From: Sediminicola sp035798135
GTDB lineage: Bacteria > Bacteroidota > Bacteroidia > Flavobacteriales > Flavobacteriaceae
Direction: 5' to 3'
Assembly: GCA_035798135.1 (NCBI GenBank)
Contig: JAPFBR010000001.1
Location: 124,001 to 188,000 of the forward strand
DNA length: 64,000 nt
Shown here: positions 44,178-54,101 of the stretch, in pieces
Layout of the letters: every line of letters starts with the position of its first letter
Position numbering within the stretch: position 1 is the first letter of the stretch
Translations under genes and position numbers: made by a program
Notes under the pieces: generated by a model
The model's database searches: none
Seen by the model: the letters and a program-made list of their open reading frames with translations, nothing else
Told to the model about the DNA's origin: nothing

Positions 44178-47100
44178 ATGAACAGGATTTTTGGGCATTT
44201 AATTTTACTTACGATACTACTATCTGGATGCCAAAAAAAAGAATCAAAAAGGTTTATAAAGTTAGATGCGTCTAAAACAGGCATAAACTTTATCAATAAA
44301 CTAATCGAAACACCAGAATTAAACATTCTTAACTACTTATATTTTTATAATGGTTCAGGTATAGCCGCGGCCGATTTTAATAATGATGGCTTGGTTGACC
44401 TATATTTTGCTGCCAATCAAGGTGAAGACCACTTCTACTTAAATCTCGGTGGAATGAAATTTAAAAATATCACGTCCGCTTCACAAATTAAAAACAAAGG
44501 GAATTGGACCACTGGGGTAACCCATGTAGATATAAATAATGATGGTCTGCTCGATATATATATTTGCAAGGTTGGCGACTATAAAAATATTAAAGGCCAT
44601 AATCTTCTATACGTAAATCAAGGTATAAATTCCCAAGGAATTCCAATCTTTAAGGAGGATGCCGCCAGCTATGGCCTTGATTTTATTGGATTCTCAACCC
44701 AAGCCGCATTTTTTGATTACGACCTCGATGGTGACCTTGACATGTTTCTTATGAACCATTCTGTTCATCCGAATAATACTTACGGAAAAGGGTCTCAAAG
44801 AGAGTTAATGGATCCAAAATCAGGCGATCGTTTCTTTAGAAACGATAATGGCAGTTATGTGGATGTTTCAGAGGAAGTTGGGATTTATCAGGGGAGGATA
44901 GGTTACGGGCTAGGGTTAGGGATCAGCGATTTAAATAATGACGGTTTTCCTGACGTATATGTAGGTAATGATTTTTTTGAAAATGATTACGTCTATATCA
45001 ACCAGACCGATGGCACTTTTAAAGAACTTATATCCAAAAATGATTTAAGTTTCGGTCATACCACCCACTATTCCATGGGAAATGACATTGCAGATATTAA
45101 CAATGACGGTTTTGCAGATATTATGTCTTTAGATATGCTGCCCGAAGACTTGGAAACTTATAAAACCTCTGGTCTGGAATATCCTTATCCCACCTACCAA
45201 TCCTATTTAAAAAATGGTTATTCTCCTCAATTCATGCAGAATACTTTGCACCTAAATCTTGGCAATACTACTTTTAGTGAAATCGGTCACTTGTCAGGAA
45301 TATCCGCCACAGAGTGGTCATGGGGAGTTTTACTGGCAGATTTTGACAATGATTCCTTTAAAGATGCCTATATATCCAATGGGATAAAAAGGGCCACCAA
45401 CGATATGGATTTCATCAGTTTCATTGCGAACGAATCCATACAAAAAAGACTGGATAAAGGAATGTCAGTAGCCGACATGGAGTTTATACAAGAAATACCC
45501 CAAAAGAAAGTCTCCAATTATTTTCTTAAAAACAAAGGTGATCTAACATTTCAAGATGTTTCTTCCGACTGGTATACCAAAGAGCCTTCCTTTAGCAACG
45601 GTTGCATTTATGCCGATCTGGATAATGATGGTGACCTCGATATTGTAGTGAACAACATTGATGAAGAAGCGTTGGTACTGGAAAACCAAACCCATTCCAA
45701 AGATCAGAACAATTACTTGGAAATAGTTTTGGAAGGGCAACCGAAAAATAAATTTGCAATTGGGACAAAGCTAATGGCCTACACGCCCAATGGGACCATT
45801 TACCAAGAAAATTTTGTTACTCGCGGTTATCTTTCCGCCATTCCCAACAAGCAGCATATGGGACTTGGAAACATCAAGAGCATAGATTCCCTTAGAGTGA
45901 TATGGCCCAATGGTAAAACCGAGGTGCACTTTAATGTATCTACAAACAAAACTATTACATTAAAGGAAGCGGAAGCTAAGAGTACTTATGACATTGATTC
46001 TTCAATGAAAGACAATTCTTATTTTACCAATGTCCAAAATATTATTCCATTTATTCACAAAGATCCTCCAACCTTAGAATTTAATAGAGATCCACTCATC
46101 CCTTATGCCAATACCAATGAAGGGCCCGAAATATCTATCTCGGATATCAATAAGGATAATTTGCAGGACATTTTTATTGGTGGCGCAAAGGCACAGGCCT
46201 CACAATTATTTATACAGGATAAGCAAGGTGCTTTTAGCAGTGTTCAGGAAGATTTGTTTCTTTTGGACGCCTTAAGTGAAGATATCTCACATGTTTTCTT
46301 TGATGCAAACGGTGATACCTATGACGATCTTCTTGTCGTCAGTGGTGGAAACGAGTTTCAAAATGGCCAACGATTACGTCCTAGACTTTACATCAACAAG
46401 AGGGGAACCTTTGTTAAAGACAGTCTACAATTTAAAGACGTCGAGGTGAATGCCTCTAAGGTGAAAGTTAAAGATATAGATAATGATGGTGATCTGGATG
46501 TCTTGATCTCTTCAGATCAAATACCCCTGAAATTTGGTGAATCCGCTCATCAATTTATATTTTTGAATGACGGCAAGGGCTCTTTTTATCCACCTAAATC
46601 GGATATTTTTAAAAGTTTCACAGAACAATCAAATGTGAAGGATTTTATTTGGGCCGATGTTGATAATGACGGATATGAAGACCTGATTAGCGTAGGTTAT
46701 TGGGAACCTATTACCATATTGAAAAATGCAAATGGTAAATTTGCACCTTTAAATTCAACAGGCTTGGAAAAAACCCATGGATGGTGGAACGTTGTTATAG
46801 CCGAGGACTTTGACAACGATGGTGATATCGACCTTGTAGCAGGAAATTGGGGATCAAACAGTCGGATAAAAGCTTCAAAAGAAAAGCCACTGACCTTATA
46901 TAGAGCGGATTTTGATGGCAACGGATCAATTGAACCCCTGGTCACCTATTTCGAAGGGAATACAGAAACACCGTTCGCATCTAAAGATGAATTAGTAAAA
47001 CAAATGCCATTTCTAAACAAGGAATATTTGTCGTATAGAAAATTTGCAAAAGCAAGTTTAACAGACCTTTTTACCAAACAAAAATTGCTTAATACTGATA

Positions 47101-47483
47101 AAAAACAAATCTTTGAATTGAAGAGCATGTATTTTGAGAATGATGGCAAAGGACATTTTACACCTAAGGTCTTGCCCTTGATAACCCAGGCATCTACTAC
47201 CCATGACATATTGATAGACGATCTAAACATGGATGGATATAAGGACATGTTGTTGGTAGGGAATACCTTTGAAATTAGCACCCAATTGGGTAGGTTGGAT
47301 GCATCACATGGCCTAATTTTGATGAATGATAAAAAAGGAGGTTTTTATTGGGCCCGTAACCAAGATTTTGATATTTCGGGTCCCGCTAGAAATATACAAA
47401 AGATAACTATAAATAATAGGGAGCATTATATTGTTGGAATGAACAATGCAGCTCCTGTATTCTTGGTCAAAAATAGGAAGTAA
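44178..47483 (+). CDS. FG-GAP/ASPIC-UnbV repeat lipoprotein, copy 1
   Basis: 1101 residues. Lipoprotein signal LLSGC. I count seven calcium-loop repeats of the DxNxDGxxD type before, and seven after, an ASPIC/UnbV domain at about 510-597 (YLEIVLEGQPKNKFAIGTK ... IDSLRVIWPNGK). This fits two seven-bladed beta-propellers joined by ASPIC, as in CRTAC1-like proteins. The role is unknown; surface calcium-dependent adhesion or glycan/protein binding is plausible. No -33/-7 promoter is obvious in the 171 bases before it. The second copy follows after 5 bases. Older annotations sometimes call this family RNA-binding, without support here. Confidence 0.85.
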   Translation: MNRIFGHLILLTILLSGCQKKESKRFIKLDASKTGINFINKLIETPELNILNYLYFYNGSGIAAADFNNDGLVDLYFAANQGEDHFYLNLGGMKFKNITSASQIKNKGNWTTGVTHVDINNDGLLDIYICKVGDYKNIKGHNLLYVNQGINSQGIPIFKEDAASYGLDFIGFSTQAAFFDYDLDGDLDMFLMNHSVHPNNTYGKGSQRELMDPKSGDRFFRNDNGSYVDVSEEVGIYQGRIGYGLGLGISDLNNDGFPDVYVGNDFFENDYVYINQTDGTFKELISKNDLSFGHTTHYSMGNDIADINNDGFADIMSLDMLPEDLETYKTSGLEYPYPTYQSYLKNGYSPQFMQNTLHLNLGNTTFSEIGHLSGISATEWSWGVLLADFDNDSFKDAYISNGIKRATNDMDFISFIANESIQKRLDKGMSVADMEFIQEIPQKKVSNYFLKNKGDLTFQDVSSDWYTKEPSFSNGCIYADLDNDGDLDIVVNNIDEEALVLENQTHSKDQNNYLEIVLEGQPKNKFAIGTKLMAYTPNGTIYQENFVTRGYLSAIPNKQHMGLGNIKSIDSLRVIWPNGKTEVHFNVSTNKTITLKEAEAKSTYDIDSSMKDNSYFTNVQNIIPFIHKDPPTLEFNRDPLIPYANTNEGPEISISDINKDNLQDIFIGGAKAQASQLFIQDKQGAFSSVQEDLFLLDALSEDISHVFFDANGDTYDDLLVVSGGNEFQNGQRLRPRLYINKRGTFVKDSLQFKDVEVNASKVKVKDIDNDGDLDVLISSDQIPLKFGESAHQFIFLNDGKGSFYPPKSDIFKSFTEQSNVKDFIWADVDNDGYEDLISVGYWEPITILKNANGKFAPLNSTGLEKTHGWWNVVIAEDFDNDGDIDLVAGNWGSNSRIKASKEKPLTLYRADFDGNGSIEPLVTYFEGNTETPFASKDELVKQMPFLNKEYLSYRKFAKASLTDLFTKQKLLNTDKKQIFELKSMYFENDGKGHFTPKVLPLITQASTTHDILIDDLNMDGYKDMLLVGNTFEISTQLGRLDASHGLILMNDKKGGFYWARNQDFDISGPARNIQKITINNREHYIVGMNNAAPVFLVKNRK

Positions 47484-47488
47484 ACTAT

Positions 47489-50400
47489 ATGAAAAGAAGT
47501 GAAAATATAATACTGGCAATCCTAATCGGGACATTGGGGATTTCTTTAAGTTGCACCTCAAAAAAGGAAAATAAAGCAAAGGATGTCGAAAAAACCCCCA
47601 CTCTATTTACACTTCTCCCTCCTGAAAAAACAGGGATTGATTTTATAAACCATATTGAAAACAAAAAGAATTTCAATATTTTCAAATACCGTAACTTTTA
47701 TAATGGTGGCGGTGTAGCTATTGGGGATGTCAACAATGACGGTTTGGCGGATATTTATATGACCGCCAATATGGGGGCCAACAAACTATACCTCAATAAA
47801 GGAAATATGAAGTTTGAGGATATTTCTGCTTCTGCAGGGGTAGAAGGAAGCAAGCCTTGGTCTACTGGAGTAGTTATGGTAGATATAAATCAGGATGGAC
47901 TTCTGGATATTTACGTTAGTAATGCAGGTAACATGGAAGGGAACAACCATGATAATGATCTGTACATCAATAATGGGGATCTTACCTTCACTGAAAAAGC
48001 TGCAGAATACAATCTGGCCAAAACAGGGTTTTCAACACACGCCTCATTTTTTGACTATGATAAGGATGGCGACCTTGATGCCTATATCCTAAATAACAGT
48101 AATATCCCTGTTAGCAGTTTGGGTTATGCAGAGCAGCGTGATGTGAGAGCCCAGGATTGGGAAGGGGTGCCAGATATATTTAAAGGCGTAGGAGATATGC
48201 TCTTGCGCAATGATAATGGCGTTTTTGTTGACGTAAGTGAAAAAGCGGGTATTTACGGCAGCCTAATCGGGTTTGGATTAGGAATTATGATTACCGATAT
48301 AAACAAAGACCTTTATCCTGATATCTATGTGTCCAACGACTTTTATGAGCGGGATTATCTATATATCAATAATCAAGACGGTACTTTTACGGAAGATATA
48401 AAAGGATGGACTTCCCACCTATCCCTCTCTGCAATGGGAGTGGATATGGCTGACATTAATAATGACGGAAATGTAGAGATATTTATAACGGACATGTTGC
48501 CTGAAGCGGATGAGCGCGTAAAATCGGTCATGGAATTTGATGGGTATGACGTATTTAAGCTTAAACAAGAAAAGGATTTCTACCAACAGTACATTCAAAA
48601 TACCCTACAACTCAATAATGGGAACGGTTCATTTTCAGAAATTGCTTATTTCAGTGGTGTGGATGCAACGGATTGGAGCTGGGCTGGTTTGCTTTTCGAT
48701 ATGGACAATGACGGTTTTAGGGATATCTTTATAACAAATGGAATCAACCACGACCTAACAGATCTGGATTTTGTTGACTTCTTTGCCAATGAGATCATTC
48801 AAAAAATGGCGCTTACGGGGAGAAAGGAGTCCATAGACTCCATTATCAGTAAAATGCCTATAAAACCACAACCTAATTACGCATACAAAAACAATAAAGA
48901 TCTAACCTTCTCCAACGCCAATAAAGAATGGGGCTTTGAAATTCCAAGTATGTCCAATGGTGCAGCCTATGGTGACCTAGACAATGATGGTGACTTGGAC
49001 CTGGTGGTGAACAATGTAAATATGCAAGCCTTTGTTTATGAAAATAAGGCCGATTCATTAACTGACAACCACTATATAAAACTAAAGTTCAAAGGATCGG
49101 ACGGTAACAGATTTGGAGTAGGCACCTCGGTGACCTTATACCATGCCGACAATACTGTCTATCAAGAATTGATCCCTTCCAGGGGATTCCAATCTTCCAT
49201 GGATTACACTATGACGATTGGCTTGGGAACTTCAAAAACCATAGACTCCCTCAGAGTCATATGGCCGGACGATATGACACAAAAAATGGAGAATATTACT
49301 GCCGACCAATCCATTACATTTGAGCATAAACAGGCAACAACTCTATATAAGCTTGTTAATCCCAAAGCAATAAAGCCTATGCTGCAGGAAATTAAAAACA
49401 GCTCCCTTATAGCCCACAAGGAGAACACTTATAACGATTTTGTATATGAAGGATTAATTTATAAGCTCTTGTCACAGGAAGGCCCGGCATTGGCTATAGG
49501 CGATATTAATGGCGATGGCAATGAGGATATCTTTATGGGCGGAGCCAAAGGGCAAGCAGCAACCATCTATACCCATTCCGGTAACGGCAAAATAAACCCT
49601 ATAGCTCAAAAAGTTTTTGAGGAAGATGCCGAATATGAAGATACTGCTGCCGCCTTCCTAGATGTCGATGGTGATAAGGATTTAGATCTTTTAGTAGGAT
49701 CAGGAGGCAATCAAGTGGGAGAGGAAATGACATACCGTAATCGCTTATATCTAAACAATGGAAAAGGGGTTTTTCAAAGGTCCAAGGAATTTCTTCCATC
49801 CACGTTCAAAAACATTTCCACCATTGCCCCAAATGATTTTGATGGCGATGGCGACATGGATGTGTTCATAGGTTCAAGGAGTGTGGTGGGGACCTATGGT
49901 GCAAACCCCGATCATTTATTACTAGAGAACAATGGGGATGGCACTTTTAAGAATTCAACAGAGCGCGTTGCCTATGACCTCAAAGATGCAGGAATGGTGA
50001 CCAATGCAGTTTGGGCCGATATGGACGGAGATAAGAAGGAAGACCTTGTAACAGTATCGGAATGGGGAACGCTCAAAATATATAGAAATTCGGGAAGGCA
50101 TTTGTCAAAAATACCTACTGACTTGGATAGTCTTGATGGGCTATGGAATGTTGTGGAGGTAGCCGATTTGGATAACGATGGTGATAATGATCTGGTTCTT
50201 GGAAATCAGGGAACTAATTTACATTATAGGCCTACCCCCAATAATCCAATGAAAATGTGGGTCAATGATTTCGATGGCAATGGCACTATAGAGCAGATTG
50301 TAACCTTGCAGGAAAATGGAAAGGATTATCCATTACATCAGAAAAAAGAACTGACCAACCAAATGGTTTCCCTGAAGAAAAAAAACCTAAAAGCTTCTGA

Positions 50401-50848
50401 ATACGCCAAGAAGACCATTGATGAATTATTTTCCAAAGAAATAATCAACAACTCCATAATGAAACGATCAGCTATTGCCGAATCGGTCATTGCAATCAAT
50501 GAAGGAGGAGGCAAGTTTACAATTAAAGTACTTCCCACAAGAGTACAGCTGTCCTGTGTATGCGGTATTTCTTGTGCAGACATCAACCAAGACGGATACC
50601 TGGATCTTATTATGGGAGGAAATAATTTTGAATTTAAACCACAATATTCAAGACAAGATGCCAATTATGGTAATGTATTGTTAGGCAATAAGGATTTGAA
50701 TTATACTTGGCAAGATTATAACAAAAGTGGTTTTTTTATAAGGGAAGAAATTAAACACCTAAAACAATTTAAGGATCGCAATGGCAAGACCTTTTTAATT
50801 GCAGCATTAAACAATTCACAACCCAAGATATACCGGCTAAATGATTAA
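47489..50848 (+). CDS. FG-GAP/ASPIC-UnbV repeat lipoprotein, copy 2
   Basis: 1119 residues. Lipobox SLSC after a 20-residue signal. The same plan as copy 1: seven repeats (e.g. DVNNDGLADIYMTANM, DLDNDGDLDLVVNNV), ASPIC/UnbV at about 527-610 with FGVGTSVTLY and IDSLRVIWPDD, then seven more repeats (DINGDGNEDIFMGGA to DINQDGYLDLIMGGN). One loop is degenerate (DINKDLYPD). Divergence from its neighbours is large, so the duplication is old. It overlaps copy 3 by 8 bases, so they are co-translated. Confidence 0.85.
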   Translation: MKRSENIILAILIGTLGISLSCTSKKENKAKDVEKTPTLFTLLPPEKTGIDFINHIENKKNFNIFKYRNFYNGGGVAIGDVNNDGLADIYMTANMGANKLYLNKGNMKFEDISASAGVEGSKPWSTGVVMVDINQDGLLDIYVSNAGNMEGNNHDNDLYINNGDLTFTEKAAEYNLAKTGFSTHASFFDYDKDGDLDAYILNNSNIPVSSLGYAEQRDVRAQDWEGVPDIFKGVGDMLLRNDNGVFVDVSEKAGIYGSLIGFGLGIMITDINKDLYPDIYVSNDFYERDYLYINNQDGTFTEDIKGWTSHLSLSAMGVDMADINNDGNVEIFITDMLPEADERVKSVMEFDGYDVFKLKQEKDFYQQYIQNTLQLNNGNGSFSEIAYFSGVDATDWSWAGLLFDMDNDGFRDIFITNGINHDLTDLDFVDFFANEIIQKMALTGRKESIDSIISKMPIKPQPNYAYKNNKDLTFSNANKEWGFEIPSMSNGAAYGDLDNDGDLDLVVNNVNMQAFVYENKADSLTDNHYIKLKFKGSDGNRFGVGTSVTLYHADNTVYQELIPSRGFQSSMDYTMTIGLGTSKTIDSLRVIWPDDMTQKMENITADQSITFEHKQATTLYKLVNPKAIKPMLQEIKNSSLIAHKENTYNDFVYEGLIYKLLSQEGPALAIGDINGDGNEDIFMGGAKGQAATIYTHSGNGKINPIAQKVFEEDAEYEDTAAAFLDVDGDKDLDLLVGSGGNQVGEEMTYRNRLYLNNGKGVFQRSKEFLPSTFKNISTIAPNDFDGDGDMDVFIGSRSVVGTYGANPDHLLLENNGDGTFKNSTERVAYDLKDAGMVTNAVWADMDGDKKEDLVTVSEWGTLKIYRNSGRHLSKIPTDLDSLDGLWNVVEVADLDNDGDNDLVLGNQGTNLHYRPTPNNPMKMWVNDFDGNGTIEQIVTLQENGKDYPLHQKKELTNQMVSLKKKNLKASEYAKKTIDELFSKEIINNSIMKRSAIAESVIAINEGGGKFTIKVLPTRVQLSCVCGISCADINQDGYLDLIMGGNNFEFKPQYSRQDANYGNVLLGNKDLNYTWQDYNKSGFFIREEIKHLKQFKDRNGKTFLIAALNNSQPKIYRLND

Positions 50849-53800
50849 GAATATTGTCCTTGCCTTTTTTATAGTATTGCTAATAGGATGTGGCAAAAAA
50901 GAGGGTGGGTTATTTATGAACCCCACGCCTGAAAAAACTGGTATTACCTTTAGTAATAACCTGACCGAAACTAATGATCTGAATATTTTGGACTACCTCT
51001 ATTTTTACAATGGAGGTGGAGTTGCCATTGGAGATATCAATGGGGACGATCTTCCGGACATTTACCTTTCTGGGAACCAGGTCAAAAATAAGCTCTATCT
51101 CAACAAGGGCAATCTTACCTTCGAAGACATCACGGATAAAGCAGGGGTGGCTGGCCTGAGCACTTGGAATACAGGTGCAGTTATGGGGGATATCAATGGG
51201 GACGGTCTCTTGGATATTTATGTGTGTGCTGTAGTAGGAATTAACGGTTTTATCGGACACAACGAGCTATTCATTAATAATGGAGATGAAACCTTCACTG
51301 AAAGTGCGGCAAAATATGGATTGGATTTTGAAACATTCAGCTCCAATGCTGCCTTTTTAGATTATGATTTGGATGGTGACCTGGATCTGTACCTTCTTAA
51401 TCACGCAGTCCATACCCAGAAAACATTTGGCAAATCCGATCTCCGTTTTGAACGAGACGACCAAACCGGGGACCGACTACTTAGAAATGACGGACAATCC
51501 TTTGTGGATGTAAGTGTGGAAGCTGGAATCTATGGTGGTATTAATGGCTATGGATTAGGCGTTGCCATCAGTGATTTTAACCAAGATGGATTTCCTGATA
51601 TTTATGTGGGGAACGACTTTCATGAAGACGATTACTATTATCTAAACAATGGGGATGGCACTTTTAAAGAGAGTTTAAAGGATTATTTTGGCCAGACTAC
51701 GCGCTTTTCAATGGGCAATGACGTCAGTGATATAAATCATGACGGATGGCCCGATATCCTGTCTTTAGACATGCTGCCGGAAGATGAAACCGTACTTAAA
51801 TCCTCTGAAGGGGATGATGACATACAAATACAAAAGCTAAGAATAGAACAGTATGGGTACCATTATCAATTTACCCGGAACATGCTTCACATTAATCAAC
51901 AAGGTGGTAAGTTTGTGGAAACAGCCCTTTTAAGTGGAATAGCTGCCACTGATTGGAGTTGGAGTTCCCTATTTGCCGATTATAACCAGGACGGGGAGCA
52001 AGATATTTTTATTTCGAATGGGATCCCTAAGCGGCCCAATGATTTGGATTTTATCAATTTTGCCTCCAACGACCAAATCAAAATGAAAATTGACAATACC
52101 AAGTTGGTAGACCAGCAAGCACTGGACATGATGCCCTCTGGCAACATTCCCAACTATGTGTTTGAAGGAAGTAAAAACTTACGGTTCATTGACAGGTCCA
52201 AAGACTGGATCTTAAGGGACACGCTAATTTCAGGTGCTACGGCCATGGGCGATCTGGATAACGATGGGGACATGGATATTGTCACCAATAATATCAACCA
52301 TAACGCCACCCTCTATATAAATAAAACCGATAAAAAGGCGAATTATTTAAGGGTAAAACTAAAATCCCCGGGGAAAAATCCGTTTGCTATTGGTGCCAAA
52401 ATAGTATCCTATCACAAAGGCATTCTTCAATACAAGGAAATGTATACTGTAAGGGGTTTTCAGTCCTCCTCAGAACCAGTAATCCATTTTGGTTATGGAA
52501 AGGTGACCAAGGTCGATTCTCTGCGAATTATATGGCCCGATAGGACTACTCAACTCTTAAAGGATTTAGCTGTAAACCAAACACTGATTATAGAACCGGA
52601 AAATAAAACTCCCATATCTTACCCCTTATTTACCCAACGCAAAAATGTAATATTTAAAAAAGTAGAAGGTAATCTGGGCATCGATTTTGTCCACATGGAG
52701 GACTCATATTTCGATTTCAATAGACAGAAATTGATTCCATATCAGTTCTCTGATAGGGGCCCAGCAATGGCCATAGGTGACATAAATAATGACGGAAGCC
52801 AAGACATTTTCTTTGGAGGTTCCAAGTTAGCCCCTTCCAAGATCTATACCCAATATTCTGAAGGATTTAGGGAAAAAACCATTCGAGAAATCAAAAAAGA
52901 CTCTGTAAAGGAAGATGTGGAAGCAGTTATTGCAGATTTTAATGGCGATGGAAAAAACGATCTTTTTATTGGTTCTGGAGGGGCAGATTTTTTCAATCAA
53001 ATGCCGCCGCTATCCGATAGTTATTACGTTCAAAAAGATTCAACTTTCATCTCAGGAGAACTCCCTGCCACCTTTCAAAATGCCTCGGTATTAGCTTCGG
53101 CAGACTTTGATTCGGATGGGGATATAGACCTCTTTGTTGGCAATCAAATGAACACCAATGATTTTGGCAAGATTCCCCAATCCTATCTTCTTGAGAATAA
53201 GAATGGGGCATTTGAAATTGTAGAAAACCAGTCCCTGTCGAATATTGGCATGGTTACCGATGCCATTTGGGACGATTACAATGGCGACGGTAGTCTGGAC
53301 CTAATTATAGTTGGAGAATGGATGTCTCCAGTATTTTTCAAAAATAAGGACGGTAAGTTGGAGGTAGATGATATGGATACTGCCTTGCACAAAGGTCTTT
53401 GGCAAAGCATAATCCCTTTTGATATTGATAATGATGGCGATACAGATTACCTGCTTGGCAATTGGGGTTTAAATTCCAAATTTAGAGCCTCCCAAAAGGC
53501 ACCTATGAAAATGTATTATGCCGATTTTGATGCTAACGGGAGTACTGAAACCATAGTGACCCTTGAAAAGAATGGGGAAAATTATCCCATTGAAGGTTTA
53601 AAAGGCCTTTCCGAACAATTGGTAAGTCTTAGAAAGAAATTTACAGCCTATAAAGATTTTGCTGGAAAGCCAATCGAAGGGATACTTTCGAAAGAAGAAC
53701 TGGATAAAGCAAAACTATTTGAAGTAAGCGAATTACGTTCGGGGTACCTTGAGAACAACGACGGAAATTTCAAATTTGTACCTTTCTCCGTCGACCTACA

Positions 53801-54101
53801 AGTGGCTCCCATTATGACTTTTCTAAAATATGACTTTGATGGCGACGGAAAGGAAGAGGTTCTTGCTGCAGGTAATTATTTTGGGGTAAAACCATATCAC
53901 GGTCGCTTAGGATCTTTCGCCGGTGCTATGATTAAAGGTAAAAATGATGTAATTTTGGGCGCTGATATTGGATTGGATTTTTCACAAAAATCTATCCGAC
54001 ATCTTAATATTATAAACTTTAACAACCATCCTTATTTAATAGCGACTTTCAATAATGAAAAAGTCCAAGTATATCAATTGATAAAGAAAATTGACAAATG
54101 A
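50841..54101 (+). CDS. FG-GAP/ASPIC-UnbV repeat lipoprotein, copy 3
   Basis: 1086 residues. Lipobox LLIGC. Again seven repeats, an ASPIC/UnbV domain at about 498-585 (LRVKLKSPGKNPFAIGAK, VDSLRIIWPDR), then seven repeats, with GNYFGVKPYHGRLGSFAG near the end, a tail also seen in the other two copies (N.FE....QLGR/YSRQDA). Its start overlaps copy 2 by 8 bases and its stop overlaps the haloperoxidase start by 4 (ATGA), so copies 2-3 and the haloperoxidase form one transcription unit. Confidence 0.85.
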   Translation: MIKNIVLAFFIVLLIGCGKKEGGLFMNPTPEKTGITFSNNLTETNDLNILDYLYFYNGGGVAIGDINGDDLPDIYLSGNQVKNKLYLNKGNLTFEDITDKAGVAGLSTWNTGAVMGDINGDGLLDIYVCAVVGINGFIGHNELFINNGDETFTESAAKYGLDFETFSSNAAFLDYDLDGDLDLYLLNHAVHTQKTFGKSDLRFERDDQTGDRLLRNDGQSFVDVSVEAGIYGGINGYGLGVAISDFNQDGFPDIYVGNDFHEDDYYYLNNGDGTFKESLKDYFGQTTRFSMGNDVSDINHDGWPDILSLDMLPEDETVLKSSEGDDDIQIQKLRIEQYGYHYQFTRNMLHINQQGGKFVETALLSGIAATDWSWSSLFADYNQDGEQDIFISNGIPKRPNDLDFINFASNDQIKMKIDNTKLVDQQALDMMPSGNIPNYVFEGSKNLRFIDRSKDWILRDTLISGATAMGDLDNDGDMDIVTNNINHNATLYINKTDKKANYLRVKLKSPGKNPFAIGAKIVSYHKGILQYKEMYTVRGFQSSSEPVIHFGYGKVTKVDSLRIIWPDRTTQLLKDLAVNQTLIIEPENKTPISYPLFTQRKNVIFKKVEGNLGIDFVHMEDSYFDFNRQKLIPYQFSDRGPAMAIGDINNDGSQDIFFGGSKLAPSKIYTQYSEGFREKTIREIKKDSVKEDVEAVIADFNGDGKNDLFIGSGGADFFNQMPPLSDSYYVQKDSTFISGELPATFQNASVLASADFDSDGDIDLFVGNQMNTNDFGKIPQSYLLENKNGAFEIVENQSLSNIGMVTDAIWDDYNGDGSLDLIIVGEWMSPVFFKNKDGKLEVDDMDTALHKGLWQSIIPFDIDNDGDTDYLLGNWGLNSKFRASQKAPMKMYYADFDANGSTETIVTLEKNGENYPIEGLKGLSEQLVSLRKKFTAYKDFAGKPIEGILSKEELDKAKLFEVSELRSGYLENNDGNFKFVPFSVDLQVAPIMTFLKYDFDGDGKEEVLAAGNYFGVKPYHGRLGSFAGAMIKGKNDVILGADIGLDFSQKSIRHLNIINFNNHPYLIATFNNEKVQVYQLIKKIDK

